64,000 bases of DNA from Granulicella sp. dw_53 (GTDB lineage: Bacteria > Acidobacteriota > Terriglobia > Terriglobales > Acidobacteriaceae), in assembly GCF_018449545.1 (NCBI RefSeq), contig NZ_JAAVUR010000018.1, forward strand, positions 1 through 64,000, given 5' to 3'. The notes beneath the pieces are model-generated. The model was not told the DNA's origin. It made no database searches and saw only the letters and a program-made list of their open reading frames with translations. Made by a program: the position numbers and the translations under genes. Positions 20,335 to 29,327 of this stretch are shown one piece after another; the first letter of the stretch is position 1; the number at the start of each line of letters is the position of its first letter.

Positions 20335-21578
20335 GGCGTGCTACTCCCACTACTCTGTATAGGCGTGGCTCCCTGCGGGGAGATCTTGACTCGCGACCCG
20401 GATTGCAACTTGTCGAAGCTGGAGTTCGCAACGACCTGTCCTGGGTTGACACCAGTCACCTGCGACGTATCTCCGTCTATCGCACCGACCTTCACTGCCT
20501 GAAGTTGCGCCTTGTTATTCGTCAAGACATAGACATAGGTGCTCTTATCGTTGTGCTGTACCGTTGAGGTCGGCAGAAGAGTCACGTTCTGCAGGGTATT
20601 GACGAGCAGGCGCGCATTGACGAACTCGTTCGGATAGAGCTTGCCATCGCGATTGTCAAACTGTGCACGAGCCTTCACAGTGCCCGTCGTGGTATCCACC
20701 TGATTGTCCAACGTCAACAAGGTGCCACTAGCAATTTTGCTCTGCGCCGAGCGATCAAACGCATCCACTGTCAATTTCGCACCGGATTTCATGCGCGGAA
20801 GCACCTGGCCCAAAGCATCTTCTGCAAGTGTGAAGATTACGGTGATGGGTTGTACCTGTGCGATAACCACCAGCGGCGTCGTGCCACTCGCGGTCACCAG
20901 ATTACCCGGATCGATCAGGCGAAGCCCCACGCGTCCGCTGATCGGCGCGACGATATGGCAAAAGTCCACCTGCACCTGGTCAAACTGCACGGCACCTTCG
21001 TCCTGCTTCACTGTGCCCTCATCCTGCAGCACAACCTTCTCCTGATCTTCATATGTCTGTCGCGGAATCGCGTTCTTCGCCCAGGCCTGTTTATATCGCT
21101 CAAGGTCCATCTGAGCTTCCGCGAGGATGCCCTGGTCGTGAAGCAGCGTTCCCTGCGCGGTCAAAAGATTTGCACGATACTGCCGCGAGTCGATGTCCAC
21201 GAGCGGATCGCCCTCCTTCACGAACTGGCCTTCACGGTAATGAACTGCGGTGACCACACCCGTTACCTGCGCCGTGATCGATGAAGTGTACACCGGAGTC
21301 ACTGTGCCAATGGCTTCTTGATAGATGCCAATGTTCCCTTGTTGTGCTGTTGCGGGCATCACTGGCACAACGCCACCGGCTCCACGCGCCGGCTTGGCGG
21401 CAGTGTCATGCCGATGCATCACCCACCAGAAAGCGAGGAAGAACACAAGAAGGATGATGCCCCAGACAATGAAGCGCGAAGCATGTTTCCTTTTGTGCTG
21501 GGGCGAATCAGACGTGGCCACGGCAGGAAGCAAATGAGCAGGATCTCTAATCGGATGGTCGGGCTTGTCGAGAGACAA
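20331..21578 (-). CDS. RND efflux periplasmic adaptor (MdtA-like membrane fusion protein)
   Basis: About 415 residues from a TTG at 21578, chosen because AGGAG lies 10 nt upstream. An in-frame TTG at 21632 has no ribosome site. A single membrane anchor ('FIVWGIILLVFFLAFWWVM') follows a short cytoplasmic part. Then come the biotinyl-lipoyl halves ('SSITAQVTGVVTAVHYREGQ' and 'FCHIVAPISGRVGLRLIDPG', each read in parts), the alpha-hairpin with 'LLTAQGTLLHDQG', and a beta-barrel domain. It links the two RND permeases to the NodT-type channel and is the first gene of the leftward operon, overlapping the next by 4 bp. Confidence 0.93.
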   Translation of the reverse strand: MSLDKPDHPIRDPAHLLPAVATSDSPQHKRKHASRFIVWGIILLVFFLAFWWVMHRHDTAAKPARGAGGVVPVMPATAQQGNIGIYQEAIGTVTPVYTSSITAQVTGVVTAVHYREGQFVKEGDPLVDIDSRQYRANLLTAQGTLLHDQGILAEAQMDLERYKQAWAKNAIPRQTYEDQEKVVLQDEGTVKQDEGAVQFDQVQVDFCHIVAPISGRVGLRLIDPGNLVTASGTTPLVVIAQVQPITVIFTLAEDALGQVLPRMKSGAKLTVDAFDRSAQSKIASGTLLTLDNQVDTTTGTVKARAQFDNRDGKLYPNEFVNARLLVNTLQNVTLLPTSTVQHNDKSTYVYVLTNNKAQLQAVKVGAIDGDTSQVTGVNPGQVVANSSFDKLQSGSRVKISPQGATPIQSSGSSTP

Positions 21579-21632
21579 TCGTGTTACTCTCCTCGGTCTT
21601 CGATTCAGAAGATGAAATTCTTCAACAATCAA

Positions 21633-22411
21633 AATGACGGAGACGGCGACCAGAAAGATTCAAGCGCGATGGAGATACCTGAACAAAGGTTTAGTAGGAT
21701 GAAACGGACTTTCAGACGACCCTAGCGTCTCAGAGCTGCATACTCCACACTTTACATAGACATAATAGTGGCTGCAGAATTAGCAGGATTCGCAATCTCG
21801 ATGTGCATAGCACTAAGAGCTTTTCGAGTTGGCGAGCGGACAACGTTTTTTCGTAGTGCGCACGGAAAATTCGTTGACCAAGATCCCATACAACCGTCTA
21901 AGTTAAGTTTAAGTAATGACGATCGCAAAGTGTCATCTGCCAGGGATAATACCTCCCGCATATTGTTTCCGGTGCACACATTGGTCAGACGTGGTGTCGT
22001 TTCGGAAAGCCCTCCGCGCTTCCCATTTTTATGAAGTCTTCCACTTCACTTTCGACTTGATTGACGCACCGAGATCGGAAATCAGGACCGCTGACCAATT
22101 TCCTCTGAGAGCGGCAGCCCTCGGTACGCCATCTTGGATGTAACTAAATATTCCGTTGATGCGGAATTCAGACGGACGACCAATGTGCTTTTGATCCTTC
22201 AAACATTTCCGGTACAGCAATAGCCTCTTCCGCCTGATCAAGAGTCACCGCATCCCCTGTTGGCGTAGGTTTGCGGATGGAGCGAACGCTCTTTGATCGC
22301 ATAACCCATCGAATCGAACGTGACCATCATTTTGAATCAGGCGAATTGATGTCGACCAAATTGCAGCCACCCTATTGCGATCGGGGGAGGCCGATTATTG
22401 CGCGCTTCAAG
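21633..22411. other. Long intergenic region upstream of the pump operon and the TetR gene
   Basis: About 780 bp. Short open frames on both strands show no family resemblance, and I found no RNA gene or terminal repeats. It must contain the leftward promoter of the RND operon. Composition is more AT-rich than the neighbouring genes, which fits a decayed accessory segment. Confidence 0.5.
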
Positions 22412-22427
22412 CATGACGTATATCATG
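22412..22427. promoter_or_regulatory. Palindromic operator upstream of the TetR gene
   Basis: CATGACGTATATCATG: inverted CATGA/TCATG arms with core TGACGTATATCA. It ends 28 bp before the TetR ATG. The same site with few changes, and the same GAGAGT flank, occurs at 25374-25389 before the SDR gene, which supports a real binding site. Confidence 0.65.
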
Positions 22428-22455
22428 GTGAGAGTAGAGAATTGTTGGAGGTCCA

Positions 22456-23010
22456 ATGGGTTATACAGCGGCCGACACGGCCCAAAAACATGAACGCATC
22501 CTGGATCAGTCGATCCGACTATTCCGTGAGCGCGGATTTGCTGCAGTGAGCGTCAACGAGGTCATGAAGACAGCCGGCTTGACCCATGGTCCGTTTTACA
22601 ATCACTTCGAATCCAAAGAAGCATTAATGGCCGAGTCTCTGACCCGTGAATTTCAGCGGGCGACAGGTGACTTCGACAAGTTGCCCGCGACAGAAAAGGG
22701 CGTGGCAAAGTACGTCGACTATTACTTGAGCAAACAACATAGAGACGACTTCGCCGGGGGTTGCCTGGTGGCGGCTCTGTCATCCGAAGTGCGACAACAG
22801 GAACAGGTCCGTGCGCCGTTCACGGAACAGCTTAAGGGGCTAATTCAGAAACTGGCAACGCGGTTTCCGTGGCGCTCCCGCAGATCCGCACGCGGAGACG
22901 CTATTCATCTGTACTCCACAATCGTAGGTGCAGTTATCCTCGCTCGGGCCGTTAACGATGATAAGTTCTCGCAAGAGATTCTGGATGAGGTGAGAAGTCG
23001 TGTTGGCTGA
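22456..23010 (+). CDS. TetR/AcrR family transcriptional regulator
   Basis: 184 residues. The helix-turn-helix is 'HERILDQSIRLFRERGF' then 'VMKTAGLTHGPFYNHFESKE' read in parts; the 'GLTHGPFY' form is typical of one TetR subgroup that controls oxidoreductases and pumps. The ligand half contains 'GGCLVAALSSEV'. GGAGG lies 7 nt before the ATG. The palindrome 28 bp upstream and its copy before the leftward SDR gene suggest it represses both itself and the ADH-SDR-EthD-hydratase group (inference). Confidence 0.92.
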   Translation: MGYTAADTAQKHERILDQSIRLFRERGFAAVSVNEVMKTAGLTHGPFYNHFESKEALMAESLTREFQRATGDFDKLPATEKGVAKYVDYYLSKQHRDDFAGGCLVAALSSEVRQQEQVRAPFTEQLKGLIQKLATRFPWRSRRSARGDAIHLYSTIVGAVILARAVNDDKFSQEILDEVRSRVG

Positions 23011-23166
23011 GAACCAGCCACGCCGGTATTAAGAGCTTCGGTGCCGGGGTAATGATGAGGAAAGAACGGAAGCACGTTGATCGGAGACGTGCTCGGATCC
23101 TTCTCTAGAGCTTCGATAGCTCAGCATTGTCCATAGCAGCGTTAGACGATTCACAGCGGCATTCGG

Positions 23167-24174
23167 CTAGATCGCGATGGCAATCTTTCCGAAGTGCTTT
23201 CCTGCCGCCTGTCGCTGGAAAGCTGTTCCCAGTTCGTTTAGCTGAAACTGGCTATCAATAACTGGCCTCAAGCCGGTTGTTTCGATCGCTCGGATAAAGT
23301 CCATTTGTTGAGCACGGCTACCCACGATGAATCCAGACAAGCGGATCTGACGACCTAGTAGTAGAGGTAGCGCAATCTCACCCGAGAGTCCGGTCAACAC
23401 TCCTACTAACTGGATATGACCACCAATCCTGCAGGCTTGGATGGACTGGCCAAGGGTTCCTTGTCCTCCAACCTCGACGATGTGATCGACGCCTATGCCG
23501 TCTGTTAGCGCGAGAACAGCGCGCGCCCACTGCGTCTGGCGCTTGTAGTTGATGGTGAAATCCGCGCCTAAATCCTTCAGACGTTCAAGTTTCTCGTAGG
23601 ACGATGAAGTCGCAATCACAGTAGCGCCCATTGCTTTCGCAATCTGCAGCGCGAAGATCGAAACCCCTCCAGATCCTTGTATCAACACGGTATCTCCGGG
23701 CTTCACCTTGCTTTCCACAACGAGGGCTCTCCACGCGGTAAGACCCGCCGTCGTAATTGTGGCGGCTTCGGCGTAACTATATCCACGCGGAACTCGGGTG
23801 AACCAGTTAGCAGGGCGAATCACAGCCTCAAGTGCGTAGCCGTCGACACCATCGCCGGGCGTTTGAGAGAAATCCGAAATGGTGGGGGTTCCGTACTGCC
23901 AACTCGGGGCAAAACAGGAGACAACGGAATCGCCGACTTTGAATTCGCTGACTCCGGAGCCGAGGGCCGTAACGATTCCAGCTCCATCGCTCAACGGAAT
24001 TCGGCCGGGCTGAGTGGGTAGCGCACCGATCGCAACTGCGTAGTCATGGAAGTTTAGAGAACTTGAATATATACGGACCAGAATCTCTCCAGGGCCAGGC
24101 TCGCCAGGTGCCTCCATCTCCGTCACTTCTAGATTGCTCAACTCATACGGAGATTTTAATTTGACCACTTTCAT
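23167..24174 (-). CDS. Zinc-independent NAD(P)-dependent alcohol dehydrogenase / quinone oxidoreductase
   Basis: 335 residues, medium-chain dehydrogenase/reductase superfamily. The GroES-like N-terminal domain includes 'SSSLNFHDYAVA' and 'IPLSDGAGIVTALGSGV'. The Rossmann domain has 'VLIQGSGGVSIFALQIAKAMGA' read in parts. The cysteines and histidine that bind catalytic and structural zinc are absent, so it resembles zinc-free quinone-oxidoreductase-like members. It probably reduces an activated alkene or ketone. It is the last of a leftward group, 332 bp downstream of the SDR gene. Confidence 0.9.
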   Translation of the reverse strand: MKVVKLKSPYELSNLEVTEMEAPGEPGPGEILVRIYSSSLNFHDYAVAIGALPTQPGRIPLSDGAGIVTALGSGVSEFKVGDSVVSCFAPSWQYGTPTISDFSQTPGDGVDGYALEAVIRPANWFTRVPRGYSYAEAATITTAGLTAWRALVVESKVKPGDTVLIQGSGGVSIFALQIAKAMGATVIATSSSYEKLERLKDLGADFTINYKRQTQWARAVLALTDGIGVDHIVEVGGQGTLGQSIQACRIGGHIQLVGVLTGLSGEIALPLLLGRQIRLSGFIVGSRAQQMDFIRAIETTGLRPVIDSQFQLNELGTAFQRQAAGKHFGKIAIAI

Positions 24175-24506
24175 CGTGTCCTTTCACTGCCTTTGCTGGG
24201 GCGACATGGCTCTATGCTTCGCGATCACTCGCTCCTCATTAAGGAAAGACAAGAGTCGGGCCAAGAGGCTTTCTCAAAGAGATCAAGGTTTTGCATACAT
24301 CAAGTACCGGGGGGTTAGCCCGTTCGCATGTCACTTTAGCGACAGCAGTATTGAGAATCCCGTCCATCAAAGGCATCCCATCACCGCCTAAGTCCTCGCT
24401 GCAAGCTTGATATTGGGGTGTCTTGGAGCAGAGCTCGCATTTTGGGTAGTCGCCATTTCATTCCTTAAGAAGTGGGCCGTGATGCATGCTCACGACCCAC
24501 ACGCCT
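24175..24506. other. 332-bp gap between the ADH and SDR genes
   Basis: No gene, RNA or repeat could be supported. A start-less open frame on the minus strand (about 24239-24410) was seen but matches no family I know. The ADH gene may have its own promoter here. Confidence 0.4.
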
Positions 24507-25328
24507 CTACCCGCCGAGGCCGTAGCGAGAAGCGGGTTTGCCAGTCTGCGAATCTGCGAACATCGCGAGGCGGGCCTTATCGAAGACCTCCCACCGGCTA
24601 GCGTCTTCAACCGATGGAAGGGTGACCGTTTCGCCTGCATCCAAGCCGGCTAGCGCAGCATCGACACAATGCTCCGTCGTCATCACCGTCGCCGGGTCAA
24701 GATTTTTTAAGCCAAATCCGGACAGGTCCCAAAGATCGGTCCCAGTGCTGGCTGGAAGTACGAGCTGCACTCGAACTCCGGTGTTTGCGAGTTCGTCCCG
24801 AAGACCAATGGTGAATAACATCACATGTGCCTTGGCAGCGCTGTAGGATGTACTGATTGGAGTTGCATAGAACGAAAGCACAGATCCGATGTTGATCAAC
24901 GTGCCGCTGTTGCGCTTTATAAAGGTAGGGAGAACAGCAAGGCTCAGGTGCGTGACTGACTTTGCGTTGACATCCATCAGATTGTCAACGACATCGACAG
25001 GAAGGTTGATTGAGGGCTTCAAAGCAGATGAGCCCGCATTGTTGACCAAAAGGGTGATCCGCTCATTGACTGCGATGGTATCTCCCACTCGTTTCAAATC
25101 GGTATCGTTGCCGAGGTCTGCGACGAGAACTTCTGCTTTTACCCCGTACTTATTCCGCAATTCCTTCGAGAGTGCCTCAAGACGATCTTTGCGGCGCGCG
25201 ACCAGAATCAGATCGTAGCCACGCTTAGCTAGACGATCCGCATATTCTTTTCCAATACCTGCCGAAGCGCCTGTGACTACGGCAACTCCTAGTGCCGCGC
25301 CGCCGTTATTCTGTGTGCTCATATCCAA
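24507..25328 (-). CDS. SDR family NAD(P)-dependent oxidoreductase
   Basis: 273 residues. Cofactor motif 'TGASAGIGKEYADRL', then 'ARRKDRLEAL' (Arg suggesting NADPH), 'NNAGSSA', 'NIGSVLSFYA' with the catalytic Ser, and 'YSAAKAHV' with YxxxK. The extended C-terminal region and these motifs match classical SDRs of the YqjQ/DltE-like group. A second ATG 6 nt downstream (MSTQ) is an alternative start. The palindromic operator lies 46 bp upstream, so it is probably controlled by the TetR protein encoded at 22456. Confidence 0.92.
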   Translation of the reverse strand: MDMSTQNNGGAALGVAVVTGASAGIGKEYADRLAKRGYDLILVARRKDRLEALSKELRNKYGVKAEVLVADLGNDTDLKRVGDTIAVNERITLLVNNAGSSALKPSINLPVDVVDNLMDVNAKSVTHLSLAVLPTFIKRNSGTLINIGSVLSFYATPISTSYSAAKAHVMLFTIGLRDELANTGVRVQLVLPASTGTDLWDLSGFGLKNLDPATVMTTEHCVDAALAGLDAGETVTLPSVEDASRWEVFDKARLAMFADSQTGKPASRYGLGG

Positions 25329-25373
25329 TCCCCTTATTCAGCATGATGGGCAACATGTTCAACTGCATTTGAG

Positions 25374-25389
25374 CATGACATACGTCACG
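25374..25389. promoter_or_regulatory. Palindromic operator upstream of the SDR gene
   Basis: CATGACATACGTCACG, core TGACATACGTCA, 46 bp before the SDR start. A TTGACT -35-like box lies just outside it on the minus strand, so a bound repressor would cover the promoter. It resembles the site at 22412-22427 (20 of 24 bases identical including the GAGAGT flank). Confidence 0.65.
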
Positions 25390-25650
25390 CTGAGAGTCAA
25401 GGATCACACAGCGAAGATTAGCGTTCTTAACGTGGAACTGTGATTCATCGTGGCTAGAAAATGCAGTTGATCGTGGTCAATCTCATTACCAGTTCTGGAT
25501 GGCGAGTATCGGCGCAGGGCCACACCGCTAAACGCGCCGCCACAAGTGTTTGCTATGGTCGCCACGCGGGCAATGGACAGCGATTCTATACGAATAAAAC
25601 AGCCATCTGTCTGCAGATTGGCCATTTGGTAACAATTAAACGGGTGTAGG
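25390..25650. other. Intergenic region between the SDR and EthD genes
   Basis: With the operator region this makes a 322-bp gap. Nothing else that I can support is present; open frames here look random. Confidence 0.4.
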
Positions 25651-25995
25651 TCACTGCATTACAACAACTTCATCTGTAAACAATAGCTGGCAGTTCTCCC
25701 GATCCATAAACTTCCGTTCATCAGCGACAATGTTCTCTTGATAGTCATGCGTCGCGAAGAACGCCTCCGCGCTAGCTTGATCATCGAACCATACTTCCGC
25801 GATCCCATCAACCGTCGATGGAATTCTGTCATTCAATGTCGCAGCCAATCTGTGACATTGAATGTACCGGCGAATATATCTCTTCGAGGCGGGCTGACTC
25901 GTCAAGACAGCTGCGTGGACTGTCCGCCAATGCTTGGAAAACTCCTCGAACTTCATGCCTTCCTTACGACGCATAAAAATATTCAGTTTGTACAC
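25651..25995 (-). CDS. EthD-domain protein
   Basis: 114 residues, one dimeric alpha/beta-barrel domain. The start 'YKLNIFMRRKEGMKFEEFSKHW' (read in parts) and the later 'VDGIAEVWFDDQASAEAFF' are characteristic of the EthD family. The end 'FTDEVVVMQ' is also usual. These small proteins occur in ether, polyketide and aromatic degradation clusters; some act as enzymes or accessory factors. It stands between the SDR and the enoyl-CoA-hydratase-like gene on the same strand, which suggests a shared catabolic role (inference). Confidence 0.88.
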   Translation of the reverse strand: MYKLNIFMRRKEGMKFEEFSKHWRTVHAAVLTSQPASKRYIRRYIQCHRLAATLNDRIPSTVDGIAEVWFDDQASAEAFFATHDYQENIVADERKFMDRENCQLLFTDEVVVMQ

Positions 25996-26050
25996 ATCGA
26001 CTCTCCTTTGAATTTCGGTTTAGGGTTCCGAAGGCGCCAATAATTAGTGG

Positions 26051-26881
26051 TTACTTTCCATTAGGCCCGAGCTTGGCGCCGAGACTGTACTCGAAATCGC
26101 CTTTCTGCTGCAATCCCCGATCAAGAAGTGAGGCGAAAGCTGCTTTCGTCTCCGGCCAGGTGGTTGTGGTGATGAAGTGCTGATTGGACGCCCAGCGATC
26201 TGCTTCCTGAGTTACTTTTGCCCGCGAATTGACCAGCTTCTTTGCAAGTTCAAGGGGACGTCGTTCGAAGCTGGCGATGCGGCGAGCGAGATTATCTACA
26301 AACTCATCCAGCTCTGAGTCAGGAAGAGCGCGATTGACCCATCCGTAACGTTCTGCTGTGTCAGCATCGAAGTCGTTGGCTCCAAGCAGAATCTCTAACG
26401 TCCTTGCCCGTCCAGTCAACTGCGACAGCCCTTCAGTCGCTCCCCCGCCAGGTACGACCGCTACACCCACTTCGATCTGGCAGAACACAGCCTTTTCTCG
26501 GCTGGCAAAGCGCATATCGCATGCCAAAGCGAGTTCACTGCCGTGACCGCGAGCCCGACCGCGAACAAGGGCGATGCTTGCAACACGAGAATTCGTAAGA
26601 CGGGTAACAAACTCCGGCCAGCGCGAAAACTCTGCTGCACCTGGAGTCTGAGGAATTTCTTCACCACGGACGACATCGTAATGGGCTACGAAGTAGTCCG
26701 GATTTGCGCTGTCAAAGACAACGACTTTGAGGTCCGAATCGGAATCGATGCGGTCCATAAGCACCCGCAACTCCGCGAACATCTCAGGGTCGTAGAGATT
26801 AATAGGAGGATTGTCGATAGTAATGCGCCAGTATCCGGGTGTCACAACTTTGACCTTGAGACGTTGCCTTATTGTGCTCAT
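26051..26881 (-). CDS. Enoyl-CoA hydratase/isomerase family protein
   Basis: 276 residues of the crotonase fold. Recognisable parts are 'ITIDNPPINLYDPEMF', 'VVFDSANPDYFVAHYD', 'RGRARGHGSELALACDMRFA' read in parts, and 'GVAVVPGGGATEGLSQLTGRARTLEILL' in parts. The oxyanion-hole Gly in 'GHGSELALACD' is kept. The glutamates of true hydratases are not clearly in place, so another crotonase reaction is possible. It is the first gene of the leftward EthD-SDR-ADH group, 55 bp before EthD. Confidence 0.9.
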   Translation of the reverse strand: MSTIRQRLKVKVVTPGYWRITIDNPPINLYDPEMFAELRVLMDRIDSDSDLKVVVFDSANPDYFVAHYDVVRGEEIPQTPGAAEFSRWPEFVTRLTNSRVASIALVRGRARGHGSELALACDMRFASREKAVFCQIEVGVAVVPGGGATEGLSQLTGRARTLEILLGANDFDADTAERYGWVNRALPDSELDEFVDNLARRIASFERRPLELAKKLVNSRAKVTQEADRWASNQHFITTTTWPETKAAFASLLDRGLQQKGDFEYSLGAKLGPNGK

Positions 26882-27588
26882 GTGATTTACCTCGCTTAGA
26901 ACATTTGGGTCTTGTTGAGCCCGCAGGCTCGCTCGGGTTGATTATTGTGGGCGCGTCTCATGCGTCCGTGAGATCGCGGGAACAACAAATTAGGAACGAA
27001 CATCCCTTCCAGTCATTCTGCGAAAGCAGTGGATCCACGAAGGGACACTACTTCATATCCAGACGCAATGTCCTTGCCAGGCAATATGCGATGCTTCATC
27101 CAGACCGGTTTATTTACCCGCAGATAAACGTTGTTGGCTCGTTCGACGACGATGTTTCGAACGGCATCTTTGGGCACGCCGATAACGAGGAGATCAGACT
27201 GATATGCCTTGCAGCCGCGAAAATACTTGCCTATGTCATTTCCGGTCGAAATTGCAGCCTTCGATAGCGAAGCCAGCGTCTTCTGCTGGTTTGCGAGCCT
27301 CTAATTGGAGGGTAGTGTACCGAGTTTGCACTGCTTCGGTCCATCCAATGTAGGAAGCAGCCAACATTGAAAAGAAGCTAAATGGCGAGAGGCTCTACTA
27401 GCCTCCTGATTCAGAGGAGGCGACGTGATCTCCCGAAACATCCTCCTCCTCTCCTTTTGACTCTACAAAGCATTCGCGGCGCAATGAGAGTTTGCTTTTG
27501 CGAAATTGCTCATTTTCCCTGATACTCAGAAGAAGGTCTAGATTTGGTCTTGAGTAATGGTCCTGTCTTTGATGTGTGGAATTAACTC
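26882..27588. other. 707-bp region with one gene fragment and a hairpin
   Basis: Holds the start-less fragment described separately and a 7-bp perfect hairpin GCCTCCT-gattcag-AGGAGGC at 27401-27421 without a T-run. No complete gene is supported. Confidence 0.5.
27013..27300 (-). pseudogene. Unidentified start-less gene fragment
   Basis: About 93 open codons bounded upstream by TAG, with no ATG or GTG start. The translation is protein-like ('GNDIGKYFRGCKAYQSDLL', 'VIGVPKDAVRNIVVERANN', 'PVWMKHRILPGKDIASGYE'). I do not recognise it. It is probably the remnant of a lost gene in the 707-bp gap right of the enoyl-CoA-hydratase-like gene. Confidence 0.3.
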
Positions 27589-27987
27589 ATGCAGATAAAC
27601 TCTCCAGGTCGACGAACATCCAGCATGACTATCTTTGCTATCGTGTTTTTGGCCTGCATGGTTCTGGGCTGGGGTACCGGCTACAAGCTTTCGCTCTACC
27701 ATAGCCGAGGCGATTCGACCTCAGTCATCCCCGCGGCGAAGCTCCTCTCACAGAAGGAGAGGCCTTCTACAGAACGGATAGATGAGGCCCCATCTCCTGC
27801 GGTACAAAATCATCAACCCTCTATCTATTCCCCGGCGATTATCGTGGTCGCCCTCATGCTTGGCCTGCGACTCTCCGTGTCCACCTGGATGCGAAAGGCC
27901 ACGATGGACGATTCCGGCCGGCAATGGTCGTCTCATTCCAACTTTTTCTTTTTCCGACCCCCACCCGTAATACTTCCCTCCAATTAG
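27589..27987 (+). CDS. Hypothetical small membrane protein
   Basis: 132 residues with two hydrophobic segments, at about 14-30 ('TIFAIVFLACMVLGWGTGY') and 82-98 ('AIIVVALMLGLRLSV'), and a Ser/Pro-rich link. The tail has FFFF and PPP runs. I do not recognise a family. An internal ATG at 27625 is an alternative start. There is no strong ribosome site. It precedes the RND adaptor gene by 110 bp on the same strand, but there is no evidence that it belongs to that system. Codon use looks plausible but the gene is uncertain. Confidence 0.45.
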   Translation: MQINSPGRRTSSMTIFAIVFLACMVLGWGTGYKLSLYHSRGDSTSVIPAAKLLSQKERPSTERIDEAPSPAVQNHQPSIYSPAIIVVALMLGLRLSVSTWMRKATMDDSGRQWSSHSNFFFFRPPPVILPSN

Positions 27988-28097
27988 ACAGAGTTCCCTT
28001 TAGGCAGCTACCCATACCCTTGCATTGGCAAGTCTGTGTCCCTCTGAAGGGTTTCTAGTTCCCTCATATTCTCCTGTACTACGATAGGTGCCTCACC

Positions 28098-29327
28098 ATG
28101 TCGATGCGATCTCATTCGATCGTTTTCAGGGGCGCGCTTTGTATTGCGCTTCCATGCTTTGTCTTCAGCGGTTGCAAAGATAAGCAGCCAGACTCGGCCC
28201 CAATCGCAACGGCTTCGGTTGCGCCCGTGACCCGGGGTGACCTTGCGAGCACGCTAACCGTTGCTGGCGAATTCCAGCCCTATCAAGAGGTCGAGCTTCA
28301 CGCGAAGGTCTCTGGTTATATCCGGCGCATCAACGTCGATATTGGAGATCGGGTCAAGAATGGGCAGGTCATCGCGACGCTTGAAGTCCCTGAACTCAGC
28401 GCTCAGGTAGCCGGTTCGCAGGCTGAGGTGCGGCACAGTCAGTCTAAGATTGCTCGCGCTCAAAGTGGTGTGTCTCTTGCCGAAGCGAACTATACCGCGG
28501 TTCACGCAGCCTATATCCGCTTATTTGCGGCGTCGAAGCAGCGTCCGGGTCTAGTGGCCGAACAAGAGCTTGATGATGCGCGAGCCAGAGACTTGGACGC
28601 CCAGGCGAAGATCAGCGTGGCCAAATCAACGCTCGAGGCGACCAAAGAGCAATTGGGTGTTTCGCAAGCGGACAATCAGCGCATTCAATCTCTCAAGGAC
28701 TACTCCGTGGTGACTGCACCGTTCGCCGGCGTCATCACCATGCGTTACGCCGACGTCGGCTCGCTCATTCAAGCTGGAACCACGTCGAACACCCAGTCAA
28801 TGCCAGTGGTCAAACTGGCGCAGAGCGACCTTCTCCGTTTGCGTATGCCTGTGCCCGAGGAAGATGTTCCCTTCATCAAAATAGGTGGAGATGTCTCGAT
28901 TAAGTTGCAGGCGACGGGCAAGACCTTTGCGGGGAAGATCATCCGCTTCACACGCGAACTATCTACCTCTACCCGGACGATGCTGGCCGAGGTCGATGTT
29001 CCCAATCCCGACCTCGCACTCAGTACAGGGATGACCGCACAAACCACTATTGTCCTGCAAGCACAGAAAAACGTTCTTACCGTACCTGCGGGCGCCGTAG
29101 TCAAGGGAGATGGTCAGTCGTCAGTGTTGGCTGTGGATGCCGACAGCAAAGTTCAGAAAGTACTGGTCACACTTGGGATTCAGAGCCCCGGCCGCATCGA
29201 GGTTATGCAAGGACTCTCCGAACATCAGTCTGTCATCGTCTCCGGACAGACAAACTACCAGCCCGGTCAAATTGTGCACCCCCAACTTAGCACTATCTCG
29301 ATGTCAAAGCAGGGGGACAACCAGTAA
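28098..29327 (+). CDS. RND efflux periplasmic adaptor, probable lipoprotein
   Basis: 409 residues. The N-terminus is a signal peptide ending in 'CFVFSGCKDK', a weak lipobox, so it is probably lipid-anchored. The lipoyl halves are 'EVELHAKVSGYIRRINVDIG' in parts and 'VVTAPFAGVITMRYADVGS', with a coiled-coil hairpin between (about residues 100-190). A beta-barrel and membrane-proximal domain follow ('VLTVPAGAVVKGDG', 'VIVSGQTNYQPGQ'). First gene of a plus-strand tripartite pump operon; its TAA overlaps the permease ATG by one base. Confidence 0.95.
   Translation: MSMRSHSIVFRGALCIALPCFVFSGCKDKQPDSAPIATASVAPVTRGDLASTLTVAGEFQPYQEVELHAKVSGYIRRINVDIGDRVKNGQVIATLEVPELSAQVAGSQAEVRHSQSKIARAQSGVSLAEANYTAVHAAYIRLFAASKQRPGLVAEQELDDARARDLDAQAKISVAKSTLEATKEQLGVSQADNQRIQSLKDYSVVTAPFAGVITMRYADVGSLIQAGTTSNTQSMPVVKLAQSDLLRLRMPVPEEDVPFIKIGGDVSIKLQATGKTFAGKIIRFTRELSTSTRTMLAEVDVPNPDLALSTGMTAQTTIVLQAQKNVLTVPAGAVVKGDGQSSVLAVDADSKVQKVLVTLGIQSPGRIEVMQGLSEHQSVIVSGQTNYQPGQIVHPQLSTISMSKQGDNQ

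Noticed and set aside
24239-24410. A start-less minus-strand open stretch between the ADH and SDR genes
   Set aside because: No start and no motif; too short to support.
26872-27267. A 131-codon plus-strand frame right of the enoyl-CoA-hydratase-like gene
   Set aside because: Composition looks random, and the opposite strand reads as a more protein-like fragment.
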